Positions 26,787-35,764 of a DNA stretch of 64,000 bases are shown in pieces. Made by a program: the position numbers and the translations under genes. Origin of the DNA: Cognatundibacterium curvum (GTDB lineage: Bacteria > Pseudomonadota > Gammaproteobacteria > Burkholderiales > Burkholderiaceae_D). The stretch lies in NCBI RefSeq assembly GCF_014284235.1, contig NZ_JACOGD010000008.1, forward strand, positions 124,001 through 188,000, given 5' to 3'. How positions within the stretch are numbered: the stretch's first letter is position 1; each line of letters begins with the position of its first letter. The notes under the pieces were generated by a model, which had not been told where the DNA came from, ran no database searches, and saw only the letters and a list, made by a program, of their open reading frames with translations.

Positions 26787-26865
26787 ACTCTCGCCCTAAA
26801 AAACTGATAAAACCCTGAATTATAAAGGTTTTACCGGAAAATTTGCGCATTGCATCAAGCCTGAT

Positions 26866-28290
26866 TCAGACTTCCGTCACTTGTCGTGTATATTGTGGCA
26901 ACAGAGAGCCCAGTAGCATACCCGCCATACTCATCAGCACGCCCACCAGCTGCGGCGGCCAAAAGCCTTCCGGCGCGGTGATTTCGAGTGCAATCCAGCT
27001 GCTCAGCCCTAACAATATAGAAACCAGGCCACCCTGGGCTGTGGCAGGCTTCCAGTACAAGCCAAAAGCCAGCGGGACAAAAGCCGCCACCAGCGTGACT
27101 TTGTATGCGTTTTCCACCATCTTATAAATACTGGATTCCGTATTCATCGCAAACAAGGTCACCACAGTAGTGAACAGTAAGACCACAATACGCATCATGC
27201 GCAGGAATTGTTTGTCGCTTTGCTGCGGGAAAAACGGCTTCAGGATATTTTCTGAGAACGTGACTGATGGCGCCAGCAAAGTCGCACTGGCACAGCTCTT
27301 AATCGCCGATAACAGCGCACCGAAAAACATCACCTGCGCCAGCATAGGCACCTTGGTCATGATCAGGGTAGGCAAAATCAGCTGCGAATCCTTTTCGATC
27401 AGGCTGGCCACCATAGATGGATCGATCAGGGTCGCCGAATAAGCCAGGAACATAGGGATAAAGGCAAACCCGAAATACAGCAAGCCACCCAGTACCGAAG
27501 CGCGTCCGGCGATGCTTTCATTTTTAGATGAAGCCACGCGCTGGAATACGTCTTGCTGCGGTACCGAGCCCAGCATCATGGTAATCCAGGCAGCGAAGAA
27601 CCACAGCATTTCACGTGCGGTCGGGGCTGGCCAGAATTCAAATTTACCGGCATTGGCCGCATGCTCTATCACCACACCGGCTCCACCGACCATGCCAGAC
27701 ACTTCCCAGCCTATATAGACCATACCGATCACGATGATGATCATTTGTAAAAAATCGGTAATTGCGACCGACCACATGCCACCCATCAGAGTGTAAATCA
27801 ACACACTGGCAGCGCCGATCACCATACCTACATCCATAGGAATGTAACCACCGGACACCACGTTAAATACTAGCCCCAGCGCCTTGATCTGCGCGGCTAC
27901 CCAACCCAGGTAAGACACCACGATACACAGGGTGACCAGCACTTCAACTGCACGGCCAAACTTATTGCGGTAATAATCGCCGATAGTCAGCAAATTCATG
28001 CGGTACAGCGGTTTGGCAAAAAATAAACCAACCAGAATCAGACACATGGACGAGCCAAACGGATCAGCCACCACGCCCTTGAGCCCCTCTTTGACGAAGG
28101 TAGATGAAATCCCCAACACCGCCTCAGAACCGAACCAGGTCGCAAACACGGTGGCGGTCACCACATACATAGGCAGCGAGCGGCCAGCGACAGCGAAGTC
28201 TTTGGAGTTATTCACATAGCGCGCAGCATATAAGCCGATACCAACCGAGATCACCCAATACAGGATGACAAACCAGATAAGTGTGTTCAT
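26866..28290 (-). CDS. Sodium:solute symporter family protein
   Basis: A 474-residue membrane transporter with about 13 hydrophobic segments, of the SSS (LeuT-fold) family. FGSEAVLGISSTFVKEGL in the early region and the WITMMLGSVPQQDVFQRVASSK motif after the sixth helix are typical of the family. The solute cannot be told; no histidine-kinase extension is present. It lies 160 bases downstream of the pyroglutamate/peptidase operon on the same strand, so a role in amino-acid uptake is possible but only suggested by position. Confidence 0.88.
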   Translation of the reverse strand: MNTLIWFVILYWVISVGIGLYAARYVNNSKDFAVAGRSLPMYVVTATVFATWFGSEAVLGISSTFVKEGLKGVVADPFGSSMCLILVGLFFAKPLYRMNLLTIGDYYRNKFGRAVEVLVTLCIVVSYLGWVAAQIKALGLVFNVVSGGYIPMDVGMVIGAASVLIYTLMGGMWSVAITDFLQMIIIVIGMVYIGWEVSGMVGGAGVVIEHAANAGKFEFWPAPTAREMLWFFAAWITMMLGSVPQQDVFQRVASSKNESIAGRASVLGGLLYFGFAFIPMFLAYSATLIDPSMVASLIEKDSQLILPTLIMTKVPMLAQVMFFGALLSAIKSCASATLLAPSVTFSENILKPFFPQQSDKQFLRMMRIVVLLFTTVVTLFAMNTESSIYKMVENAYKVTLVAAFVPLAFGLYWKPATAQGGLVSILLGLSSWIALEITAPEGFWPPQLVGVLMSMAGMLLGSLLPQYTRQVTEV

Positions 28291-28454
28291 GTAGGCGTGT
28301 ATACCAATAGTTCAATAAAAAAAACCCGCATTTTTTGCAGCGCGCATTATAGACCTAAGTAAGCAGGGCTTTAGAAAGCAGTTAAAGGATTTTTGTCGCT
28401 AAAATCACGAATTAGTCCATGTTTTCTAAATACCCAGATACCGTCAATCCGGTC

Positions 28455-29504
28455 TTAGCCGGGTGCGCCCTTCACAGTAGCAGGTGCAGCATCCTTTTTC
28501 CGGGCTTGCAGGCCAGCTTGCAAACCACCTTGTAATATCCGCTGGTCCGCCGCTCTGAGCGCCTGCGCAATCAGATCGACCGCGGCCCGATAAAAGGCGG
28601 GCTGGATTTTATCCGGCGTATCCCCGGGCTGATGGTAGTCGGCATGGTCTTCCACGCCAAAGTACAAAAACGGTATCCCGGCCCGGAATAAGGGATAGTG
28701 GTCGGACTGGGTGGTCCAGTCGTCCTGACCCTGCTCCGGTCTGTCATGCCCCAGCTTCAGGCGCAGGTCCGGCGAGGCTGGCAAGGACAGCAACAATTCG
28801 CGCAGAGCAGGCGTATGGTAACTGCCACTGGCATACAATTCCCCATGATCACCACGCCCGACCATGTCCAGATTGATATTCAGCGCGATTCGTTGCAGTT
28901 CAACCGGTGGCTGAGCGACCAGCGCTTTGGCGCCCTGCAGCCCCAGTTCTTCTGCATCGAAGAATGCCAGCACCACATCATGCTGTAAGGGCTGAGTCTG
29001 TAATCCACCCGCAATCGAGAGTAAGGCTGCCACACCGGAAGCATTATCATCTGCGCCAGGATGCACTTTGCCATTGCGTACACCCAGATGGTCATAGTGG
29101 GCCGACAATAACAGCATGGGGCGGCTGGCATGATCCGGCGCACTGCCTGCGCGGCAGGCCAGAATATTTCTGCCCTGCGTATCCTGCCCACGCACAGTAA
29201 AACGGAAATCCTGAATAAAATCCGCACCACAAGGACGCAGTCCCAGTTGCTCTAAACGGGAGATAATCCAGGCCGCTGCCTGCCGGTTTCCTGCCGTATC
29301 GGTCGCACGTCCGGCCATCTCCGGCGCGGCCAAGGTGTACAGATCCTGCATTAATTGCGTCTGCACGGATGGCGTGCTGTCTGGTGCCGCAGCCTGCTGC
29401 GCCTGTGCCAGACCACCCAAACAGGCCAGCCCCATCAGACTCATACCAGTACAAAGACGCAACGCACGGCTCCATCCATGCTGACCAAGGGACATTGAAA
29501 ACAT
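28455..29504 (-). CDS. M28 family metallopeptidase
   Basis: A 349-residue exported zinc aminopeptidase-like enzyme. A signal peptide (hydrophobic stretch ending at LAQAQQ, about residue 35) precedes the M28 catalytic domain. Zinc-site motifs are present: SAHYDHLG, GADDNASG, catalytic FFDAEELG, NLDMVG and SDHYPL. ATG 29504 is preferred to 29543 because AGGATAG precedes it. It follows pcp by 35 bases, so it is the last gene of the pyroglutamate operon and may supply peptides. Some M28 members are glutaminyl cyclases, but the motifs here look like ordinary aminopeptidases. Confidence 0.88.
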   Translation of the reverse strand: MFSMSLGQHGWSRALRLCTGMSLMGLACLGGLAQAQQAAAPDSTPSVQTQLMQDLYTLAAPEMAGRATDTAGNRQAAAWIISRLEQLGLRPCGADFIQDFRFTVRGQDTQGRNILACRAGSAPDHASRPMLLLSAHYDHLGVRNGKVHPGADDNASGVAALLSIAGGLQTQPLQHDVVLAFFDAEELGLQGAKALVAQPPVELQRIALNINLDMVGRGDHGELYASGSYHTPALRELLLSLPASPDLRLKLGHDRPEQGQDDWTTQSDHYPLFRAGIPFLYFGVEDHADYHQPGDTPDKIQPAFYRAAVDLIAQALRAADQRILQGGLQAGLQARKKDAAPATVKGAPG

Positions 29505-29539
29505 AGTAGCTATCCTGAATATCGTAAAAAATACACCGT

Positions 29540-30190
29540 TCAATGCGTCGTACCGGCACTCATGCGCACATCCTGCCTGACCGCCACTGCAGTTTCTGCG
29601 ATCAGCCGCAGTCCCAGCATGACCTGCGACAAACTCATACTGGGCTGGCCGGGGTGACGCACAGCCTGCTCGGGCATATACGGGATATGCACAAAACCTG
29701 CGCTACGCAAGCCCGGATGCTGACTTGCGAAATGCATCAGCGCGTAAAACACATGATTACACACATAAGTGCCCGCCGTATTTGACACGGAAGCGGGCAC
29801 GCCCTGCAACTGCAGCTCCTGCACAATAGCCTTGAGCGGCAGGCTGGAAAAATAGGCAGTTGGCCCGCCTGGCACCACCGGAATATCAATCGGCTGCGCA
29901 CCCGCATTGTCTGCAATTCTGGCATCAATCAGATTGATAGCCACCCGCTCCACACTCAGATCACAGCGTCCGCCCGCCTGTCCGACCGCGATCACGATCT
30001 CAGGCTGCAGCGCATTCAGTGCCTCATTGAGTACGCTGAGCGAGGCCTCAAATTCACACGGCAATTGCAGCCCTATGATGCGGTGGCTGCCCGCAATCAG
30101 ACTCTGATCGAGTTGCGACACGGCTTCCCACGAAGGATTGCTGCTCTCTCCGCCGAAAGGCTCAAAGCCTGTCATCAGTATTTTTTTCAT
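29540..30190 (-). CDS. pcp: Pyroglutamyl-peptidase I
   Basis: A 216-residue cysteine peptidase (family C15) that removes N-terminal pyroglutamate from peptides. The catalytic triad falls at the standard positions: Glu81 (in SVERVAIN), Cys144 (NTAGTYVCNHVFY) and His168 (GFVHIPYMP). The N-terminal TGFEPFGG motif is exact. No signal peptide, so it acts in the cytoplasm. AGGATGG precedes the ATG. It lies just after the DUF969/DUF979 transporter genes and pxpABC in the same direction, giving a peptide-to-glutamate route. Confidence 0.95.
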   Translation of the reverse strand: MKKILMTGFEPFGGESSNPSWEAVSQLDQSLIAGSHRIIGLQLPCEFEASLSVLNEALNALQPEIVIAVGQAGGRCDLSVERVAINLIDARIADNAGAQPIDIPVVPGGPTAYFSSLPLKAIVQELQLQGVPASVSNTAGTYVCNHVFYALMHFASQHPGLRSAGFVHIPYMPEQAVRHPGQPSMSLSQVMLGLRLIAETAVAVRQDVRMSAGTTH

Positions 30191-30266
30191 GCTTAACCAT
30201 CCTGTCAGCTGTTAATTCGACATGCGGGGCTGTGTTCAACCCAAAACGCGGTTGCCAAAGTCCTGC

Positions 30267-31250
30267 CTAAAAGGCCAGAAAATACATCAGCATCACATTA
30301 CAGGCCAACACGGCCAAAGCGGTCGGTATCTGGATTTTGATGACCTGATACTGATCACGCAGTTCCAGCAGTGCGGCCGGTACGATATTGAAATTCGCCG
30401 CCATCGGCGTCATCAGTGTGCCGCAATAGCCGGAAAACATGCCTATCGCCACCACCGCAGCAGGATGCGCATGCTGCCCCTGTATCAGGAAAGGCAGCGC
30501 TATGCCCGCTGTCATCACAGGAAAAGCCGCAAAGGCATTCCCCATAATCATGGTGAACAAGGCCATCCCGCCGCAATACATCAACACCAGACCTAAGCGG
30601 CTGTCTGGCTGTATCAACAGACTGACCACTTGCTGTATCGCCTGACCGGTATGCGCAGCCACAAACACGCCACCCAGCATTGCCAGCAATTGCGGCAGGA
30701 TCAGTGCCCAGCCCATCGCATCGACTAAGCGGTGCGCTTCGCGTACTGCCTGTAAGGGCGTATCGCGACTCAGCCAGCAGGCCGCAGCCAGCGCGCACAG
30801 GCTGGCCAGCACCAGCGAAGCAAGCGTCAGATTACCCTGATCCAGCAATGGCCAGCCCGCCAGTTGCCAATGCTTTCCGGCGAGGGTCAGAATCACGGTG
30901 ATGAATGGGATTGCCAGTGCGGGCAGGAATATTTTTTTGCCTATGGCTTCAATGCGGCTGCGCAGCCGCGCCGTCATGTTTTGTGTATGCTGACCTGTTC
31001 CTAATCCTTTGCAACCGGCGATCAGCGCCAGTATCAGCACGATGCCACCCACGATGCGGTAAGTGAGCGGCTTGCCCAGGCTGGCCTGCATCGCGTCGCC
31101 CGCAATGAAGACACTGCCAAATAAAAACCAGAACAAGCCACTGCTCCAGCGGCGCGGGTTACTCGCATCGCGCCAGCTCATGAATGCAATCAGCATCACC
31201 ACGATGCCTATCAGGTAAAACACGACTTGCAAGCTGATCCAGGCCTTCAT
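30267..31250 (-). CDS. 5-oxoproline transporter, DUF979 family subunit
   Basis: A 327-residue polytopic membrane protein with about nine hydrophobic helices, matching DUF979. This family is nearly always paired with DUF969 and is placed with pyroglutamyl peptidase or 5-oxoprolinase genes, which led to its description as a 5-oxoproline transporter subunit. Here it overlaps the DUF969 gene by ATGA and precedes pcp. Transport has not been shown for this protein; the assignment rests on family and context. Confidence 0.85.
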   Translation of the reverse strand: MKAWISLQVVFYLIGIVVMLIAFMSWRDASNPRRWSSGLFWFLFGSVFIAGDAMQASLGKPLTYRIVGGIVLILALIAGCKGLGTGQHTQNMTARLRSRIEAIGKKIFLPALAIPFITVILTLAGKHWQLAGWPLLDQGNLTLASLVLASLCALAAACWLSRDTPLQAVREAHRLVDAMGWALILPQLLAMLGGVFVAAHTGQAIQQVVSLLIQPDSRLGLVLMYCGGMALFTMIMGNAFAAFPVMTAGIALPFLIQGQHAHPAAVVAIGMFSGYCGTLMTPMAANFNIVPAALLELRDQYQVIKIQIPTALAVLACNVMLMYFLAF

Positions 31251-31978
31251 TGCGCGCCTCCTGATGCAGCAGTCACGCCCTGCTGTTGCTGCCAGGCGTG
31301 TACCTCACGCGCAATCGAGGCATCCAGCCGCGACAGCCGGAACAAGTGAATCAGCAGCGCACATAAGGCGGTTGGTATACCCCACAAACCTATCGCTAAA
31401 GGCTCTACCGTGTGGATACCGTTTTCTTTCAAAAAAGCGGTCATCAGCAAGACCGCGCCGAACGCGATAAACAGGTCTTCACCAAAAAACAGCGCCACGT
31501 TATCGCAGGCTGCGGCATGCGCTGCGATACGTTCGCGCAGTGCCAGCGGCAATTCACCATGCTGATGGCGGGCGGCACCCTCCGCCATCGGGGCCAGCAA
31601 AGGGCGTACCGTTTGCGGATGCCCACCCAGGCTCAGCAGACCGAGCGCCGCACTCGCTTCGCGTACCACAAAATACAGCATCAAAATACGTCCGGTTGTG
31701 GCGCTGCGTATGCCTGCCACCCAGGCCTGGGCACGTTCGCGCAAGCCATAGCGTTCCAGCAAACCGATCACCGGTAAGATCAGCAAAGCACTGGCCAGCT
31801 GACGGCTGTTCATGAATTTTTCACCAAAGGTTTCCAGCAACAGCCAGAAATCCATGCCAACTGCGAGGCCGGTCACCAGACCTGCCAGCGTGACCACCAA
31901 TACCGGATTGAAACGCATGGCAAATCCGATCACTACAATCGGAATACCGATCAGCGCCAGCCACTGCTGCATCTCCAT
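31247..31978 (-). CDS. 5-oxoproline transporter, DUF969 family subunit
   Basis: A 243-residue membrane protein of DUF969, with about six hydrophobic segments. The region LLERYGLRERAQAWVAGIRS followed by ATTGRILMLYFVVREASAA is characteristic. AGGAGA sits well before the ATG at 31978. It starts 50 bases after pxpA and overlaps its partner DUF979 by 4 bases, consistent with a two-subunit carrier made in equal amounts. Confidence 0.85.
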   Translation of the reverse strand: MEMQQWLALIGIPIVVIGFAMRFNPVLVVTLAGLVTGLAVGMDFWLLLETFGEKFMNSRQLASALLILPVIGLLERYGLRERAQAWVAGIRSATTGRILMLYFVVREASAALGLLSLGGHPQTVRPLLAPMAEGAARHQHGELPLALRERIAAHAAACDNVALFFGEDLFIAFGAVLLMTAFLKENGIHTVEPLAIGLWGIPTALCALLIHLFRLSRLDASIAREVHAWQQQQGVTAASGGAQ

Positions 31979-32028
31979 ACTTAGTCTCCTGTTTTTTGAG
32001 TTCTATATCTATTTTTTTGAATTCAGCG

Positions 32029-32757
32029 TCAGCCAGCATCCAGCCAGTCACGCAACTGCCGAGCCAGTGCCAGCGCATGCGCACCATCACCATGCAGACA
32101 CAGGGTATCGACTGCCAGCGTCAAGCTGCTGCCATCATGCGCGGTAACGCTGTGATGTTCTACCATTTGCTTCGCCTGCGCCAGCGCCTGTGCATTATCC
32201 GTGATCACGGCAGCAGCCAGCTGACGCGACATCAGGCTGCCATCCGGGTTATAGCGGCGATCGGCAAAAGCTTCCTGCGCAAACGGCATGCCAGCTTCAC
32301 GCGCAGCGGCAATCAGCGCGCTGCCCGCCAGGCCGACCACGCACAAATGTTCGCCAGCGGCACGAATCGCACTCACCACCACCCGCGCCAGCGCCAGATC
32401 ACGTGCTGCCTGGTTGTATAAGGCGCCATGCGGTTTCACATGCACACATACGGCACCTTCTTCAGCGCAGATCGCCTGCAAAGCACGGATTTGTGCACTG
32501 ACCTGTGCGTACACAATCTCGGCCGGTAACTGCATTTCCGAACGCCCAAAATTCTGCCTGTCTTCAAACGAGGGATGCGCGCCGATTTTCACCCCCAGCT
32601 TATGTGCAGCCCTGACTGCCGTGCGCATACTGTCGGCATCACCGGCATGTCCCCCGCAGGCGATATTGGCGGAACTGACGCAGGCCAGTATCGCCTCATC
32701 ATCGCCGCAGCCCTCACCCAGGTCTGCATTCAGGTCTATGCCCCAATCCTTTGCCAT
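32029..32757 (-). CDS. pxpA: 5-oxoprolinase subunit A (LamB/YcsF family)
   Basis: A 242-residue subunit of the ATP-dependent prokaryotic 5-oxoprolinase PxpABC, which opens 5-oxoproline to glutamate. The N-terminus [18 protein letters not shown] is the family hallmark; SANIACGGHAGD, IGAHPSFEDRQNFGR and HVKPHGALYN follow in order. GGAG precedes the ATG at 32757. The 3' end of pxpC overlaps the first 44 bases, an unusually long overlap for this operon. Confidence 0.95.
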   Translation of the reverse strand: MAKDWGIDLNADLGEGCGDDEAILACVSSANIACGGHAGDADSMRTAVRAAHKLGVKIGAHPSFEDRQNFGRSEMQLPAEIVYAQVSAQIRALQAICAEEGAVCVHVKPHGALYNQAARDLALARVVVSAIRAAGEHLCVVGLAGSALIAAAREAGMPFAQEAFADRRYNPDGSLMSRQLAAAVITDNAQALAQAKQMVEHHSVTAHDGSSLTLAVDTLCLHGDGAHALALARQLRDWLDAG

Positions 32758-33685
32758 ATAAACTCCATTCCATACGGTATAACTCTTGTTCCCATTGTTT
32801 TCTGGCCAGTGCCGCGCCGTCCCTGTCGGTCGGTACAAAGCAAAAGCGCGCACCGCTCTGAGCCTGCGCCAGTTTCCACATATCGGCCGCAATCACCGTC
32901 GCGATACGCGGATAGCCACCCGTCGCTTGCGCATCGGCCATCAGTACAATGGGCTGACCGGAGGGCGGCACCTGCACCACACCGGGAAACACTGCATGCG
33001 AAGGTAAATCCTGTTGCACACTGCGCTGCAAGGGTGTGCCTTGCAAACGAAAGCCCATGCGATTGCTCTGCGGACTGACCTGCCAGGCGGCACTGAAAAA
33101 ATCATCTTGCGCAGCGGCATTGAACTGTTCAAATTCCGGACCGCGCAAGACACGGATTTCCGGCGTCCAGCTGCGCTGCAAAACGCCCACGCGTGGGCCA
33201 CCCACATAGGCCGGGCCAGTGGCGAGCCAGTCGCCATTCCTGAGTGCCCGGCCATCCAGGCCACCCAATTTAGCGGCAAAATCGGTAGAGCGTGATTCCA
33301 TGACGGGCGCAACATCAATCCCCCCATCGACCGCCAGATAGGCACAGCGCCCGCTGACTGGCCCCTGCAAACGCAAGACCTGGCCAGCACGAATCTGCGA
33401 ACGCCAGCCGTTGGCAATGATCTGGCTATGATGACTGCCTTCTATACTGGCCTGAAACACAGCGCCGGTCAGCGCAATCCAGCTGTCGCGGTGGAAGCGT
33501 ATCACCACCGGGCCAGTCATTATTTCCAGACCGGCAGCACCGCCCGCATTTTGCACCAGCCGGTTAGCCTGCCACAAGGCAGCCGCATCTAATGCGCCAG
33601 CCTGCGCCACGCCCAGATGACGAAAACCGTAACGTCCCTGATCCTGCACACTGTTGTGCAATCCTGCCCTGACCATCTCAAGCAT
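32714..33685 (-). CDS. pxpC: 5-oxoprolinase subunit C
   Basis: A 323-residue biotin-dependent carboxyltransferase-domain protein (KipA/urea-amidolyase-like). Motifs: [22 protein letters not shown] near the N-terminus is split around residue 15, with [18 protein letters not shown], and a C-terminal [19 protein letters not shown]. It works with PxpB and PxpA to hydrolyse 5-oxoproline. AAGGAG just before the ATG at 33685 fixes the start, which overlaps pxpB by 8 bases. The C-terminal tail ([13 protein letters not shown]) is encoded inside the start of pxpA. Confidence 0.93.
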   Translation of the reverse strand: MLEMVRAGLHNSVQDQGRYGFRHLGVAQAGALDAAALWQANRLVQNAGGAAGLEIMTGPVVIRFHRDSWIALTGAVFQASIEGSHHSQIIANGWRSQIRAGQVLRLQGPVSGRCAYLAVDGGIDVAPVMESRSTDFAAKLGGLDGRALRNGDWLATGPAYVGGPRVGVLQRSWTPEIRVLRGPEFEQFNAAAQDDFFSAAWQVSPQSNRMGFRLQGTPLQRSVQQDLPSHAVFPGVVQVPPSGQPIVLMADAQATGGYPRIATVIAADMWKLAQAQSGARFCFVPTDRDGAALARKQWEQELYRMEWSLYGKGLGHRPECRPG

Positions 33686-34406
33686 CAGCCACTCCTTGCG
33701 TAACCGGGACAAAGCGCACCAGATCGCCACTTTGTAGCAGACTGGGTTCTGCGCGTGCCGGATCAAATAAGCTTAAAGCGGTACGCCCTATCAATTGCCA
33801 GCCACCCGGGCTGGCAGCCGGATAAATGCCGGTCTGCGCACCACCGATACCAACCGAGCCAGCTGGCACGCTGAGCCTGGGCTCAGCCCGGCGCGGTGTG
33901 ACCAGCGATTCAGGCAAACCACCGAGATATGCAAAGCCCGGCTGAAAGCCCAGAAAATACACCCGGTATTCCGCCTCGCTATGAGCGGCAATCACCTGCG
34001 CTGGCGACATGCCGCAATGCGCGGCAACCAGCTCCAGATCAGGCCCATCCTGACCGCCATACTGCACCGGTATCTGCACCAGCCTGGCAGCAGACGCTGT
34101 GTGCGAAACAGGATTAGCGGCGGTACTCTGCGTTTGCCATTGCTGCTGCAAGGCGGACAGCATTTGCTCAGGGTCATAACGCCTGATGTCGAAGCGTACG
34201 CTCAGATTATTCATACCGGGTACCACCTCGATGATGCCTGGCTGTCCGCGCAAGCTAGCGGCCAGTGTCCAGCAGATTTGCTGTATCTCCAGGGTGGCAA
34301 CAGGCTGAGCTGCCGCTTGCAAAACAGCGACATCCTCTCCCAGCAAATAGGCCTGCACCGGCGATTTGCCACTGCGTGCCGCCACAGTCTGTCTTTTGGG
34401 TACCAT
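33678..34406 (-). CDS. pxpB: 5-oxoprolinase subunit B
   Basis: A 242-residue protein of the KipI/PxpB family. The C-terminal half has the diagnostic [38 protein letters not shown] and [19 protein letters not shown] motifs. It is the first gene of the pxpB-pxpC-pxpA-DUF969-DUF979-pcp-M28 operon. The 137-base gap to the divergent sbcD must hold both promoters; no clear box pair was found. The N-terminal extension ([18 protein letters not shown]) is slightly longer than in some homologues. Confidence 0.93.
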   Translation of the reverse strand: MVPKRQTVAARSGKSPVQAYLLGEDVAVLQAAAQPVATLEIQQICWTLAASLRGQPGIIEVVPGMNNLSVRFDIRRYDPEQMLSALQQQWQTQSTAANPVSHTASAARLVQIPVQYGGQDGPDLELVAAHCGMSPAQVIAAHSEAEYRVYFLGFQPGFAYLGGLPESLVTPRRAEPRLSVPAGSVGIGGAQTGIYPAASPGGWQLIGRTALSLFDPARAEPSLLQSGDLVRFVPVTQGVADA

Positions 34407-34543
34407 ATTCTGCTTTCAGGTCGGTCCGGTGTAAGCCGAGATGCTAACAGAGCCCCTGTGCTTTTGGCGCAGCTTTAGCCTTATTTGCCGGACGCATGCG
34501 AAAATAGCCGCTTTGGCTGGCTCCGTTTTCACAGGAAATCCCT

Positions 34544-35764
34544 TTGCGACTTTTACATACTTCTGACTGGCATCTGGGCCAGACTCTGCAGCAATTTGAC
34601 CGCAGCGCGGAGCATCAGCATTTTTTGGACTGGCTGTGCCAGCAAATACAGGCGCAGGACGCCGATGTACTGCTGATTGCGGGCGATGTATTTGATACAG
34701 CCAATCCCTCGGCAGCGGCGCAGAAAATGTTTTACCGTTTTCTGCAGCAGGCCAGAGCAATACAGCCGCATCTGCAAATTGTCGTCATCGCGGGCAACCA
34801 TGATTCGCCGGGACGGCTGGAATCAGCCCTGCCTTTGCTGGAGCAATTCAACACCCATGTGATCGGCTTTGTACCGCGCCTGCAGGATGGCAGCATCGAT
34901 CTGGACAAGCTGATCCTGCCTCTGCGCGACCGCCACGGAGTCACGCGTGCTTATGCACTGGCACTACCATTTTTGCGTCCGGCCGATGTGCCGCGGGTGG
35001 ACGATGCGCTTGATCCGTATATGGCGGGCATAGGCCTGCTGTACCAGCAAGTGCAACAGCGTGCGCTGGAATTACGCAATGAGGATCAGGCAATCGTGGC
35101 ACTCGGCCATTGTCATCTGGTCGGTGGTCAGGTTTCTGCCGCATCCGAGCGCAGTATTGTGATCGGTGGCAGTGAGGCTTTATCAGCCAGCATTTTCGAC
35201 AGCAGCGTGGCCTATGTCGCACTCGGCCATCTGCATCTGGCACAACAAGTCAGCCAGCAACAGCACATACGCTATTGTGGCAGTCCGCTGGCTTTATCGT
35301 TTGCTGAAACTGATTATCTGCATCAGATACTGTGTGTTGATCTGGCCGGTGCGCAGCTTGCCAACGTGACGCCGCTGCCAGTGCCGCGTGCTGTGTCTAT
35401 GTTGCGCGTGATGCCGCAGCCAGCGCCGCTGGCTGAGGTACTCGAAGCACTGTGGCAACTCGATTTGCCGGCGACAGACTACCCACCGTATCTGCAGGTA
35501 CGGGTACGTTTGCAAGAACCGGAACCTGCGATCCGCAGTCTGGTTGAACAGGCACTGCAGGGAAAGACGGTACGCTTAGTCCGCATAGAAGTGGCTTATG
35601 CGAAGGCAAACAATGACCCGGATGCGCAGAGCGCGCCGCAAGAACTGGCGCAGCTGAACCCAGCCCAGATGTTTGAACGCCTGTATCAAAGCCGTTATCA
35701 GGAAGCCCCCTCACTGGAATTACGGCAGGCATTGAATGAATTAATGCACGGAGCCGCACAATGA
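34544..35764 (+). CDS. sbcD: Exonuclease SbcCD, nuclease subunit D
   Basis: A 406-residue Mre11-type metallophosphoesterase that, with SbcC, cleaves DNA hairpins and ends. Phosphoesterase motifs are clear: HTSDWHLGQ, AGDVFDTANP, VIAGNHDSPGR, GHCHLVGG, and YVALGHLHLAQ. The start codon is TTG at 34544, with AGGAA 8 bases upstream; no ATG fits the conserved N-terminus. Its last bases overlap the sbcC start by ATGA, showing translational coupling. Confidence 0.95.
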   Translation: MRLLHTSDWHLGQTLQQFDRSAEHQHFLDWLCQQIQAQDADVLLIAGDVFDTANPSAAAQKMFYRFLQQARAIQPHLQIVVIAGNHDSPGRLESALPLLEQFNTHVIGFVPRLQDGSIDLDKLILPLRDRHGVTRAYALALPFLRPADVPRVDDALDPYMAGIGLLYQQVQQRALELRNEDQAIVALGHCHLVGGQVSAASERSIVIGGSEALSASIFDSSVAYVALGHLHLAQQVSQQQHIRYCGSPLALSFAETDYLHQILCVDLAGAQLANVTPLPVPRAVSMLRVMPQPAPLAEVLEALWQLDLPATDYPPYLQVRVRLQEPEPAIRSLVEQALQGKTVRLVRIEVAYAKANNDPDAQSAPQELAQLNPAQMFERLYQSRYQEAPSLELRQALNELMHGAAQ

